A stretch of DNA of 12,054 bases from JADHUC01 sp964617665 (GCA_964617665.1 CAZUAH010000428.1:1-12054); one strand, 5' to 3'. Counted from the stretch's first letter, positions 1 through 7,858 are shown. The notes: generated from the letters alone by a model not told the origin. Translations and numbers: made by a program.

Positions 1-372
1 AGAAATCCGAGCCGCTACTTCATGGCCACGCGCTCGCAGAGTGCGCCGCCGGACAAGGGTCAGTACGAGCGAAGGCCTTCGCTGGAAATGAGCGAACACC
101 GACTGATTGACGAGAAAAGCCCGACTGACCACGGGCGCACCACCCAATACTCGAAACATAGCATGCCCCCGAAACGGCGAGAGCTTTTTTCGCAGGCAGT
201 TAGGTGGGCAGGTTTGCACTCTTGCTTGACCCCCTTGTTGCGCGCTATGTGTCTAGACGTTCGGACTGTGGCCGCGCAGCCGGTGCTGTGTATCGAACCC
301 GCTGATGTGGCTGTAGTGGGCGATAACTGATGCCGGGCCCCACAAACGTGTGGAAGCTATTGGCGGCAGTTT
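1..372. other. No supported gene; 3' flank of the VWA gene
   Basis: A plus-strand frame is open from base 1 to a TGA at 328-330, with an ATG at 22. I see no Shine-Dalgarno before that ATG, the predicted peptide is rich in Arg, Ser and Cys without recognisable motifs, and it resembles no family I know. It could be the tail of a gene entering from outside the window, but the sequence does not support calling one. A 5-bp inverted repeat (340-344 with 349-353) lies about 20 bases past the stop of the minus-strand gene but has no T-run, so it is not called a terminator. Confidence 0.4.
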
Positions 373-1812
373 CTACTTGACGAGTCTCAGTGGGCGGTCC
401 TTTGCGATCAACGTGAATACGTCTTTCAGATCGTCTTCATACTCCTCCACGGTTTGGCCGCCAGGGATGTTGAAGTGGATGCCCGAGGTTCGTTCCGCGA
501 TCCCGTCCATCAGGTCCTCGTCAGCGCCAGCCCCCAAACTGATGGTGAGGATAGGGATCCCCGCATTTCCAGCTATTCGGGCCTGATTCAGCGCGTAAGC
601 CTCCGGATCCGTCCCGCTAGGCCTGTTGGCCTTACCGTCAGTCATCAACACAATCATTTTGTACGCGCCGTTCCGACCTTCAGCCACCAAGTGCTCTCTA
701 GCATTCTTAATGCCGTCACCAATGTTTGTCATGGTGTGGTAGTGTCCCGCTTGGCGGTGACGCGAGATGTAGTCAATGTCGTCGTAGTCGTAAGACAATT
801 CGTGCTCTAACACGGCGGTGCCATTACGGGATGTGTAGACGGATAAACCGACGCGGTCGTCCAGCTCGGCTGCGGAGACATAGTTCAGGAACAGCGTGAC
901 CGCGTTCTTCAGAGCCGTGATCGGTTGCTCGCTGGTCATCCAAAGGTCGGGAGTCTGGGAATACATGGGCTTCCGATAAAGCCAGTAATTGATCAGAGTC
1001 ATATAGCCGTACTTCTTGCGATATCCTGCCCGGTATACATAGTAATCCCGCTGCACGTATCTGAAATAGTCGCTCCAACTTCCAGACGGATAGGGATAGC
1101 TCACTCCATTGAGCCCGAGCGAGTTTCTGACTGTGTAGTAGTTAGTTGAGGAGATGTATCGAGGCGTCCAGTTCATGCTGCCATAGGTTGGCGCTCCGAG
1201 TTCGTTATAGATTTGCAGCAGGTTGGCCTCAATCGCGGCACGTCCTAGACGACTCATGTGTTTGAATTCGCTGTCGTCGTTCATCGAGCCGGAGTAATCC
1301 AGGACCACCATGATATCGCGCGGCTGGTACGTAGCGATCGCTTCTTCTGTGACGTCGAAGTTGTCCTCGCCAAGGACTTTTGCGAAGAAGAACGGGGCTT
1401 CTCTTCGGGTTGCCACGACGCGAATTGCGGAGGGTTGGTAGTAGGTCTCGCGGAACGTCCTGGTGTCGACATCCCATTCGCCCAAGTAGATCTGAACGTC
1501 GGACTCGGGCACCGCTTCGGACGCTACCAGGTTTCGGGACACGAAGTCGTAGGCCTGCGCTTCCGCTGTGGAGCCTCCTTCGACGAGCGCGCCCGCACCG
1601 GCCAGTGCGCCAGCGTCCACGGCCCGTTTCAATTCGACCTGCGTGCTCGCGATGTATCCCGTGTCGATTGCAAACGCCAACATTGTCAGCAGCAGAACCA
1701 TCAGCACGGCGGCCAACACGGCGATTGCCCCGCGACGATCGCGTTTCCGCCTCCAACTGAATCTCGCTTTTCTCTTCTTTCGCCGTCTGGCGCTACTGGT
1801 GTGATTGTTCAT
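373..1812 (-). CDS. TadG-like pilus-assembly protein with von Willebrand factor A domain
   Basis: A 479-residue, probably membrane-anchored extracytoplasmic protein. A very basic N-terminus (residues 5-27, mostly Arg and Lys) precedes RRGAIAVLAAVLMVLLLTML and the pattern AIDTGYIASTQVELKRAVDA, typical of the Tad/TadE-TadG N-terminal family. A VWA domain starts near residue 166 with IMVVLDYSGSMN. The metal-ion-dependent adhesion site looks complete: D172-x-S174-x-S176, T362 in TMTNIGDG, and D392 in LMTDGK. An unusual Tyr/Trp-rich stretch (212-296) is inserted after the first motif. VWA domains of this type bind ligands or partner proteins through a divalent cation; an adhesive or pilus-related role is inferred. 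The start is supported by GAGAGGG (1826-1820 on the minus strand), 7 bases before the ATG. No tad secretion genes are next to it here, so the link to a pilus rests on the family alone. Confidence 0.85.
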   Translation of the reverse strand: MNNHTSSARRRKKRKARFSWRRKRDRRGAIAVLAAVLMVLLLTMLAFAIDTGYIASTQVELKRAVDAGALAGAGALVEGGSTAEAQAYDFVSRNLVASEAVPESDVQIYLGEWDVDTRTFRETYYQPSAIRVVATRREAPFFFAKVLGEDNFDVTEEAIATYQPRDIMVVLDYSGSMNDDSEFKHMSRLGRAAIEANLLQIYNELGAPTYGSMNWTPRYISSTNYYTVRNSLGLNGVSYPYPSGSWSDYFRYVQRDYYVYRAGYRKKYGYMTLINYWLYRKPMYSQTPDLWMTSEQPITALKNAVTLFLNYVSAAELDDRVGLSVYTSRNGTAVLEHELSYDYDDIDYISRHRQAGHYHTMTNIGDGIKNAREHLVAEGRNGAYKMIVLMTDGKANRPSGTDPEAYALNQARIAGNAGIPILTISLGAGADEDLMDGIAERTSGIHFNIPGGQTVEEYEDDLKDVFTLIAKDRPLRLVK

Positions 1813-1967
1813 TTCTAAGCCCTCTCAGGAGCGATCGGCCGCTCCAAACAACCGCTTGGTGCTGGCCTGTAATGTGGGGTTGTGCGTCGTGCATATATGG
1901 CAGATTCTGGATGCGTTGTGTCCAAGATCATTGCGCCAATTGGGCGGCATCTACTGTCGCCATTAAA

Positions 1968-1996
1968 TGCATACCTCGGCTATGGCTGCTTGTCAA
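1968..1996 (-). promoter_or_regulatory. Candidate sigma70-type promoter for the VWA gene
   Basis: On the minus strand, a perfect TTGACA (1996-1991) is followed after 17 bases by TATGCA (1973-1968), which matches three of six positions of the -10 consensus. Transcription would begin near 1961, giving a leader of about 150 bases. The perfect palindrome CCAATTGG (1936-1943) lies just downstream and could be an operator. This is based on motif match only. Confidence 0.35.
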
Positions 1997-2215
1997 AAAG
2001 GCATATCAACCATGGCTGTTAATCTGTTTCCTGCGGCGTTCCAGACGGTGTTCGGCGACTGATTCTTCGGAATGAAGCGACTATCCGGATTTCGAGTCCC
2101 GTTTATTTTGGGGGAGGTGTGGGATGGCGTCTTGTGTCCGCCCCCGTGTGCGAGACCTGGACAACACGCGAATGCGATAGGGCTCACCTGTAAAGCATCG
2201 CGAGCTTCTGATGGT

Positions 2216-2243
2216 TTGACAACGAACACTCATGACCTAGGCT
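2216..2243 (+). promoter_or_regulatory. Candidate promoter for the HlyD/M50 operon
   Basis: A perfect TTGACA (2216-2221) is followed after 16 bases by TAGGCT (2238-2243), which keeps only the first, second and last -10 bases. It lies about 80 bases before the first ATG of the operon (2323). The -35 is strong and the -10 is weak, so an activator or a different sigma factor is possible. Motif evidence only. Confidence 0.3.
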
Positions 2244-2322
2244 TCAGAGCTGGATACTGGCATATCAGAGCGTGGTGGGCGTTTTGCGCCGCTTCCTTGT
2301 CAGCCAGACAGGAGATGGTCAC

Positions 2323-3255
2323 ATGATTAGACTGGAATCGTACCGTTCTGCGTGCGTGATGCGTCCTTCGATCTTGCAACTGCTGGTCACCGTCGCATTT
2401 GCTTGCACGGCACTTTCACTGCTCGCCGCAACCGCGCGAGGTGTTGAGATTGACGGCTTCACCGAGCCTTATCGTTCGGTTGACGTTGCAGCTGCCGAGA
2501 TGGGGATTATTGCTGAAATGCAGGTGCGCGAAGGCGACACCGTACGCAAGGGACAGGTGTTGGCGACCCTGGACAACGACCTTCAGAAGGCATTGCTGGC
2601 CATCGCGCAGAAGAACGTCGAGTCAAAAGGGCAGTTGGAGTCGGCTCTGGCGGAACTCGCGTTGAGGCAGCAAAGACTGGAGAAGCTTGAGTCACTGCTG
2701 GCCAAAGGGCATGCACGCCATGAAGAGATCGAACGCGGTCGCGCGGATGTTGCCGTTGCCGAGGCTCATGTGCTGTCGGCCCGCGAAGATCAGGCGATCC
2801 GGCAGCTAGAGCATCAGAAGATTACAGTTCAGCTTGAGCGCAGGACTGTGCTCGCGCCGATTGACGGTGTCGTTACCGTCATCCACAAAGACGAAGGCGA
2901 GTATGTGGCGCCCACGGATCCCTGCATTCTCAATATGGTCCAATTGGATCAACTTAGCGCAACGTTCTCTGTCCCGAGTGCCTGCGGCAAGACTCTCGCG
3001 ATCGGGGATCGCATACCGCTTCGACTTGGGTCGGAGGCTGCGCCGGTGGACGGGATACTCGAGTACATCGCACCGGTGACTGACGCAGAAAGCGGAACCA
3101 TCCGTATCAAGTTTCGTGTTGATAACCCCAACGGCGCTTTCCGGGGTGGTCAGCGATGCCTGCTCGAATTGCCCGATAGATCTGCCGTCGTCCGCTCGTC
3201 ATCCTCACAGACGGCCGCCGGTCCCCACCGCACGCGGAAATCATCATGGAAGTGA
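2323..3255 (+). CDS. Periplasmic adaptor subunit, HlyD/RND membrane-fusion type
   Basis: A 310-residue exported protein, the first gene of a three-gene operon. The start at 2323 is preferred over an upstream in-frame start at 2272 because GGAG (2311-2314) lies 8 bases before it and it leads into a signal peptide (about residues 13-40, LQLLVTVAFACTALSLLAAT). The mature part begins with half of a biotinyl/lipoyl-like domain (about 41-80, MQVREGDTVRKGQVLATLDN). An alpha-helical hairpin (about 82-165, rich in Glu, Ala, Leu and Gln), the second lipoyl half (about 170-210, VLAPIDGVVTVIHKDEGEYV) and a beta-barrel (about 211-290) follow. Such adaptors bridge an inner-membrane transporter and an outer-membrane channel. 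The tail after residue 288 is Ser/Arg-rich and overlaps the next gene by 10 bases. No transporter partner is encoded here, so the substrate is unknown. Confidence 0.85.
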   Translation: MIRLESYRSACVMRPSILQLLVTVAFACTALSLLAATARGVEIDGFTEPYRSVDVAAAEMGIIAEMQVREGDTVRKGQVLATLDNDLQKALLAIAQKNVESKGQLESALAELALRQQRLEKLESLLAKGHARHEEIERGRADVAVAEAHVLSAREDQAIRQLEHQKITVQLERRTVLAPIDGVVTVIHKDEGEYVAPTDPCILNMVQLDQLSATFSVPSACGKTLAIGDRIPLRLGSEAAPVDGILEYIAPVTDAESGTIRIKFRVDNPNGAFRGGQRCLLELPDRSAVVRSSSSQTAAGPHRTRKSSWK

Positions 3256-4709
3256 GTTCGGCGACCGAATCTGGCGAAGTTCTCACCGCGGGTATTGAAA
3301 CGCTGGATCTCATTCAGCGCGAGCTGCTGGATGTAGAGTGTTGCGGCAGCGACCCCGTGACATCAGAGACGCCGAAGATCGTACTGGATACCATGGAGAA
3401 GCTCCAGCGATCCGTCGCGCGCCAAGACATAGACTCCACACTGGCCAACGGGTTGCACACCCACTTGAATTGCGACACGGTAGCAATCGGCCGCTGCCGC
3501 CGTGGAAGTCGCCGTTGCCGCCTGCAGGCTATCAGTGCTACGCCAGACTTCGACAAGCGTTCTGAATCAGCACAGGCGTTTGAAGCGGTCTTCGACGAAA
3601 CGATTTTGCGCGACACGGTGACGGTTTGGCCGGCACCGGGCGACTCTGAACGGCACGCCACACGCGCACATCAGAATCTGGCCTCTGTGACACAGACATC
3701 GCGAGTCGTCAGTTCGCCATTGCGTGGTGCACGGGGCGAGCTCGTGGGAGCATGGGTGTTTCTGGAAAACGAAGCAGTTGGCCAAGGACTCGACTTGGCC
3801 TACTTCGCTGATTACGCCAACAAGCACATAGGGCCGTTCCTGCAACTGGTCCGGATGGCCAAAGGAAACGCCGTGAGCCGTGGCGTGACCGGGTTCCTCC
3901 GGGCGATCATTGCGTCGAAGGCCAAGCTTTTTCTGCTACTTGTTCTCGCTGCGATGGGAATGCTGTGCATATCCGCACCGTACCGAATCAGTGCAGACGC
4001 CCAGATCCAGCCAGTAACTCGTCGTTTTGTGGCCGCACCGTTTGCTGGGACACTCGAAAGTACCCTCGTCTCTCCTGGAGACGTCGTGTCGCAGGGAGAC
4101 GTGCTGGCCCGTATCGACGTCCGCGAACTCCAATGGGAACTTGACGGACTGTTGGCTGAATACCATCGCGCTACCAAGACGCGCGACTCGGCCCTGGCCA
4201 GTGGTCAGGTCGCCGAGGCACAATTGGCCAAGCTGGAGATGGAACGACTTGAACTTAGGATGCAGATTCTGGAACATCGGATTCGCCACTTGGAGATCAA
4301 GAGTCCGATCGATGGTGTGGTGGTCTCCGGGGACCTGGCAAAGGCCGAAGGGGCACCCTTAGCCATAGGGCAATCGCTGTTCGAGATTGCACCGTTAGGC
4401 GAAATGCTGGTCGAAGTGGCCGTCCCCGAAGATCAGGTTCAGTACGTCCAATCTGGCCAGGAGGTGGTCTTGCGATTGGACGCCCATGCGGACTCGAAGT
4501 GGACGGCTCATGTTTCCAAGATCCACCCTCGGGCGGAAATGCGCGACGATCGCAACGTCTTCATTGCGGAATCCGTCCTGCAGGACTCACGTGGAGTCTT
4601 ACGGCCGGGAATGAAGGGTCGGGCGAAACTGACTGGCCCTCGCCGGACGCTGGCGTGGAATCTGTTCCATCGTCCCTACGAAAAACTGGTGCAGATGTGG
4701 GGCTGGTAG
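3246..4709 (+). CDS. GAF-like domain fused to a membrane-anchored HlyD adaptor
   Basis: A 487-residue protein. The N-terminal part (about residues 40-210) looks like a GAF sensor fold: helix, a strand with HLNCDTVAIGRCR, and the later strands SSPLRGARGELVGAWVFLEN; this assignment is from pattern and is less certain. One membrane segment follows (about 226-247, AKLFLLLVLAAMGMLCISAP). The periplasmic part has a lipoyl half (about 264-291, SPGDVVSQGDVLARID), a helical hairpin (about 292-350), the second lipoyl half (about 352-385, IKSPIDGVVVSGDLAKAEG) and a beta-barrel ending in GVLRPGMKGRAKL. The layout suggests a cytoplasmic domain facing a periplasmic adaptor across the inner membrane. It overlaps the upstream gene by 10 bases and its stop abuts the next ATG, so translational coupling is likely. 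What the GAF domain binds cannot be told from the sequence. Confidence 0.8.
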   Translation: MEVSSATESGEVLTAGIETLDLIQRELLDVECCGSDPVTSETPKIVLDTMEKLQRSVARQDIDSTLANGLHTHLNCDTVAIGRCRRGSRRCRLQAISATPDFDKRSESAQAFEAVFDETILRDTVTVWPAPGDSERHATRAHQNLASVTQTSRVVSSPLRGARGELVGAWVFLENEAVGQGLDLAYFADYANKHIGPFLQLVRMAKGNAVSRGVTGFLRAIIASKAKLFLLLVLAAMGMLCISAPYRISADAQIQPVTRRFVAAPFAGTLESTLVSPGDVVSQGDVLARIDVRELQWELDGLLAEYHRATKTRDSALASGQVAEAQLAKLEMERLELRMQILEHRIRHLEIKSPIDGVVVSGDLAKAEGAPLAIGQSLFEIAPLGEMLVEVAVPEDQVQYVQSGQEVVLRLDAHADSKWTAHVSKIHPRAEMRDDRNVFIAESVLQDSRGVLRPGMKGRAKLTGPRRTLAWNLFHRPYEKLVQMWGW

Positions 4710-6893
4710 ATGGTCGGCGACAGAGAAGGCCGCGAAAACCGAGCAACCGGCGACGCAGAACACGCCATCATCCGCGTGCGTAACGATCTGCGCTTCACGC
4801 CGCAGGCGCTGGACGATCGGCCGTCGTATCTGATCGAGGATCCCGTTCGCTCTAAATTCTACCGCATTGGGTTTTCAGAGTACGTCTTCATCTCGTTGCT
4901 GGACGGGAAGACGACGGTCGGCGACGCGATTCGTCTAACCGAAGACGCTCTGGAGGGCAGATCTCTCGGCCCACGAGACGCCGCCGCAATCTGCCGTTGG
5001 CTGCTGGAAACGAATCTGGCTCGCGTATCAGGATCGGAGGAACACGCCTGTCGCAGCGATGCCCAGATCGCCGCCAAGCGACGCAAAGGCTGGCAACGGC
5101 TCAACCCGATTGTACTTCGCATACCTCTGCTGTTTCCCAATGCGCACTTTCGAAGAATTACGCCCTGGTTGACTTGGCTGTATTCCGGACCGGCCTTCGC
5201 GGCTTGGTGCATTTTGGCCATGATCGCGGGATACTGCGTCGCAACTGAATGGGACCGGCTCGTTGCATCGTCCCATCGAGTATTCGCGCCAGGAAACTGG
5301 CTCTGGCTGGGCTTGACGTGGGTGGCGCTGAAAGGACTGCACGAGGTGTCGCACGGTGCCGTCTGCAAGAAATACGGGGGCCGAGTGCGCGAAATGGGCC
5401 TTGTACTGATCCTGTTCGCGCCCATCGCCTATGTCGACGTAACCTCCTCCTGGCGCTTCCGATCAAAGTGGCAGCGGATCTTTACGGCTGCGGCCGGAAT
5501 GTATGTAGAACTGCTGGTCGCTGCGGTCGCAGTACTGGTTTGGAGTCATACGGACCGCGGCTGGCTGAATCAACTGTGCTTCAACGTGGCCATAATGGCC
5601 GGCGTGACCACCGTCCTGTTCAACGCAAACCCGCTCATGCGGTTCGACGGATACTACATTCTCTCAGACATACTTGGGATTCCGAACCTGTACACAAGCG
5701 GACAGCAGTTTCTCCGGTACTGGGGGCGTCGATATCTGCTTGGGACAAAGGTCTCATTGCCGAAGTGGTCGTTTGCCGTCGGATCATTCATTCGAGTCTA
5801 CGCCGTCGCAGCCATTTGCTGGAGGCTCGTGGTATGTGTCGGTCTGCTGATCGCAGCGAGTTGTCTATTTCATGGAGCCGGGATCGTGCTGGCTGTTTTT
5901 GGCGTTGTGGCTTGGTTTCTCCTGCCAATTTTTCGTTTTTGCAGGGACGCGTTACGTGCTGGACCGCCTCGACGGCCGAAGTGGCTTCGTTTGGGCGCCG
6001 TCGTGACGGGCGTCGTGTTGGTCGCTGCTGGAGTTTCCTACACGCCGTGGCCCGCCGCGGTTACGGCACCGGCTATCGTTGATTACTCATCCTCGATGCC
6101 AATTCGAGCGGCTAGTGATGGCTTCGTCCGAGAGATCCGCGTTGCCAGTGGAGACTTCGTTGAAAAAGGACAAATCCTGGCCGTCCTGAGAAACGACGAA
6201 CTGAAGGTGCAACTGGCCGATTCGGAACTGAGAATCCAGCAGTCGCTCGTCAGGAGCCGCCGATACCAAGGGCATTCAGAGATAGCGGCGTTTCAAGCAG
6301 AGGCCAAGGTCAGGGAGGCCATGGAAAAGCAACGCAACGAGTTGAGAGCCGAGGTACGCGAGCTAGTTGTCCGTGCCCCGATCGCCGGGCACGTCTTGGG
6401 TCGAGGCATTGTTTCGCTGCAGGGCATGTATGTCGAGAAGGGAACACTTCTGCTGGAAATTGGTAATGTGGAATGCAAAGAGCTGCACTTGTCCGTTGAT
6501 CAAGACCATGTAGATCGTTTCGCCGCTCGCGTGGGAGGCGAGATCAACGTTCGCCTGCCAGGACAAGGCTCATTTACGTCCTCGATTAGCAGCATTGACC
6601 CTTCGGCCACCGTCAGACCGCCGCACCCGGCGCTCTGCGCGCCATTCGGGGGACCACTAACCGTGTGTCGGAAAGAGACTTCTACCGATCGCGAAGAGGC
6701 CGTCCAGTATGAGTTGGTCGAGCCTCGCTTTGTTGGAACAGTTTGCCTAGATGGGTCTGAAAGCAAGCGTTTGCGAGCCGGGCAGATTGCTGTCGTGTCA
6801 TTTCGCGATGGGCAAGAGAACGTGGGTTCGCATCTCTATCGAATCGTCTCCGACTGGGTACGACGCCGGCAAGCACCAACCGGAAACGGTTGA
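4710..6893 (+). CDS. PqqD-like, M50 (site-2-type) metalloprotease and HlyD fusion membrane protein
   Basis: A 727-residue multidomain protein. Residues about 25-110 resemble a PqqD-like domain (DLRFTPQALDDRPSYLIEDP, then FSEYVFISLLDGKTTVGDAI); in other systems these domains bind peptide leaders. Several membrane segments follow from about residue 155. The zinc-protease motif HEVSH is at 211-215, and NPLMRFDG at 307-314 supplies the third ligand Asp313, the standard site-2-protease pair, so the site looks intact. More helices run to about 450. A HlyD-type periplasmic part follows: lipoyl half (about 453-500, VASGDFVEKGQILAVL), a short helical hairpin, the second half (about 553-590, VRAPIAGHVLGRG) and a C-terminal beta-barrel. 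The ATG directly abuts the previous stop, with GGGG (4699-4702) 7 bases before it. It probably forms a complex with the two upstream adaptors. Whether it cleaves or only transports is inference. Confidence 0.85.
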   Translation: MVGDREGRENRATGDAEHAIIRVRNDLRFTPQALDDRPSYLIEDPVRSKFYRIGFSEYVFISLLDGKTTVGDAIRLTEDALEGRSLGPRDAAAICRWLLETNLARVSGSEEHACRSDAQIAAKRRKGWQRLNPIVLRIPLLFPNAHFRRITPWLTWLYSGPAFAAWCILAMIAGYCVATEWDRLVASSHRVFAPGNWLWLGLTWVALKGLHEVSHGAVCKKYGGRVREMGLVLILFAPIAYVDVTSSWRFRSKWQRIFTAAAGMYVELLVAAVAVLVWSHTDRGWLNQLCFNVAIMAGVTTVLFNANPLMRFDGYYILSDILGIPNLYTSGQQFLRYWGRRYLLGTKVSLPKWSFAVGSFIRVYAVAAICWRLVVCVGLLIAASCLFHGAGIVLAVFGVVAWFLLPIFRFCRDALRAGPPRRPKWLRLGAVVTGVVLVAAGVSYTPWPAAVTAPAIVDYSSSMPIRAASDGFVREIRVASGDFVEKGQILAVLRNDELKVQLADSELRIQQSLVRSRRYQGHSEIAAFQAEAKVREAMEKQRNELRAEVRELVVRAPIAGHVLGRGIVSLQGMYVEKGTLLLEIGNVECKELHLSVDQDHVDRFAARVGGEINVRLPGQGSFTSSISSIDPSATVRPPHPALCAPFGGPLTVCRKETSTDREEAVQYELVEPRFVGTVCLDGSESKRLRAGQIAVVSFRDGQENVGSHLYRIVSDWVRRRQAPTGNG
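6877..6892 (+). other. GAAA-tetraloop hairpin at the operon end
   Basis: CAACCG, loop GAAA, CGGTTG: a perfect 6-bp stem with a GNRA tetraloop spanning the last codons and stop of the M50/HlyD gene. There is no following T-run, so it is not a classic intrinsic terminator. It could stabilise the mRNA 3' end or assist termination. Confidence 0.35.
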
Positions 6894-6909
6894 AATGCAG
6901 CAGTCGAAA

Positions 6910-6938
6910 TTGCCGGGCCAGTAGGCATTCGCTAGAAT
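6910..6938 (+). promoter_or_regulatory. Promoter of the arfB-type gene
   Basis: TTGCCG (6910-6915, four of six -35 positions), a 17-base spacer and TAGAAT (6933-6938, five of six -10 positions) form a good sigma70-type promoter in the gap after the operon. Initiation would fall near 6945, about 50 bases before the ATG at 6997. This makes the hydrolase gene an independent transcription unit. Confidence 0.5.
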
Positions 6939-6996
6939 CTGTCAAGTTTGGCGTTACGGCAACGGCTTGCACACAAGGAAGGCTCGGGCCAAGAAC

Positions 6997-7416
6997 ATGT
7001 TGGTAGTCAATCGTCGCATCCGGATTCCCACGAGCGAGTTTCGTTTCACATTTGCGCGAAGTGCTGGCCCAGGCGGTCAGAATGTGAACAAAGTCAACAC
7101 GAAGGTCACTCTGCACTGGCCCGTCGAGTCGTCGCCCAGTCTTCCGGACGACATCCGTGATCGGTTTCGATCCAAGTACGGGCAACGAATCAACAAGAAC
7201 GGCGAACTGGTCATTTACAGTCAGCGATACCGTGAGCAGGGTCGCAACACGGACGATTGCCTCGACAAACTCCGCGAAATGCTGTTGGACGTCGCAACGG
7301 CACCGAAGAAGCGGAAACGAACACGCCCGTCCCGTGCGTCTAAGGAACGTCGGCTGAGGGACAAGAAGGCAAAATCGCAGGCCAAGGAATCTCGACGTCG
7401 ACCGCGCATGGAATAG
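6997..7416 (+). CDS. arfB: ArfB-type peptidyl-tRNA hydrolase (release-factor-like ribosome rescue)
   Basis: A 139-residue protein of the ArfB (YaeJ) family, which frees stalled ribosomes by entering the empty mRNA channel and hydrolysing peptidyl-tRNA. The catalytic loop ARSAGPGGQNVNKVNTKVTL carries GGQ at residues 26-28, followed by the conserved NVNK. The family's basic C-terminal tail is present (about 104-139, dense in Lys and Arg); in known ArfB it anchors in the mRNA channel. The ATG at 6997 is preferred over an in-frame TTG at 6967 because MLVVNRRIRIP aligns with the usual family N-terminus. An AAGGAAGG (6975-6982) lies 14 bases upstream, a rather long spacing. There is no codon-recognition domain, which separates it from full release factors. 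It is functionally unrelated to its neighbours. Confidence 0.88.
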   Translation: MLVVNRRIRIPTSEFRFTFARSAGPGGQNVNKVNTKVTLHWPVESSPSLPDDIRDRFRSKYGQRINKNGELVIYSQRYREQGRNTDDCLDKLREMLLDVATAPKKRKRTRPSRASKERRLRDKKAKSQAKESRRRPRME

Positions 7417-7543
7417 CCACTTTGCGGATTTCCCAAGAAAGGTCGCATTGCCTCCCAAAGATCGTCGGCGCCGTGTCGAATAAGGGATATCCGACAAAAA
7501 AGCACCGCGCCAGCGGAATCCGACTATAGGGGAGTGAGACACA

Positions 7544-7858
7544 ATGTTTGGCAAGTCTGAGTGGTTTGAGAAGAAGGGCATTTTGTGTCTCTGGCCGATC
7601 TGTTGGCAGGGCTGGCTGTGTGTCCTAATCGGGGCGGCAGTCTTGGTCTTGCCGTTTCTGCTCCTGCTGTCTATTCACAAGACACCAGAGGCACTCGTAT
7701 GGCTGTTGGTTTTGATCGGATTCTTCGTATGGGAGGCAAAGCAAATCCTTCGCCCAAAGCGTAGCATCGCTAAAAACGAGGATGTGCTCTACATTGGCGA
7801 CGACGCAGAAGCTACCCACATAGCCACCAGCAACTACGACCTTCACCTCCGAGACTAG
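7544..7858 (+). CDS. Small membrane protein of unknown function
   Basis: A 104-residue protein I do not recognise. Two hydrophobic segments are visible, about 21-44 (WLCVLIGAAVLVLPFLLLLS) and about 50-66 (ALVWLLVLIGFFVWEA). A basic stretch follows (RPKRSIAKN), then an acidic, soluble C-terminus (EDVLYIGDDAEATH). This suggests a helical hairpin in the inner membrane. A strong ribosome-binding site AGGGGAG (7528-7534) lies 9 bases before the ATG and supports real translation. It is 127 bases downstream of arfB on the same strand, so co-transcription is possible, but no functional link is evident. Confidence 0.65.
   Translation: MFGKSEWFEKKGILCLWPICWQGWLCVLIGAAVLVLPFLLLLSIHKTPEALVWLLVLIGFFVWEAKQILRPKRSIAKNEDVLYIGDDAEATHIATSNYDLHLRD

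Larger units (their letters stand above)
1813..2322. other. Divergent intergenic spacer, no supported gene
   Basis: This 510-base region separates the minus-strand VWA gene from the plus-strand adaptor operon. Small open frames occur (1872-2075, 2072-2326 and a minus-strand one at 1993-2229), but none has a convincing ribosome-binding site or recognisable protein content. It contains two outward-facing promoter candidates, described separately. A 4-bp stem closed by TTCG (2062-2073) is too short to interpret. Confidence 0.6.

Noticed and set aside
22..330. Plus-strand open frame of 102 codons at the left edge
   Set aside because: No ribosome-binding site and no recognisable motif; Arg/Ser/Cys-rich composition fits chance reading of GC-rich DNA. 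The frame is open to base 1, so a gene tail cannot be fully excluded.
340..353. CCACA-AACG-TGTGG hairpin past the VWA gene as a terminator
   Set aside because: Five base pairs only and no T-run on the transcribed strand.
2272..2322. Upstream in-frame start for the first adaptor
   Set aside because: It would place 17 extra residues before the signal peptide, while GGAG is correctly spaced for the ATG at 2323.
1872..2326. Two small plus-strand frames overlapping by ATGA in the divergent spacer
   Set aside because: The ATGA overlap looks operon-like, but neither frame has a Shine-Dalgarno or sensible protein content, and the second runs over the true start of the adaptor gene.
6967..6996. TTG start for the arfB-type protein
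   Set aside because: The family N-terminus aligns from the ATG at 6997, and nothing suggests the extra ten residues are used.
6682..7581. Minus-strand open frame of 299 codons
   Set aside because: It lies opposite the end of the M50/HlyD gene and all of the arfB-type gene, both clearly coding on the plus strand, and has no family features.
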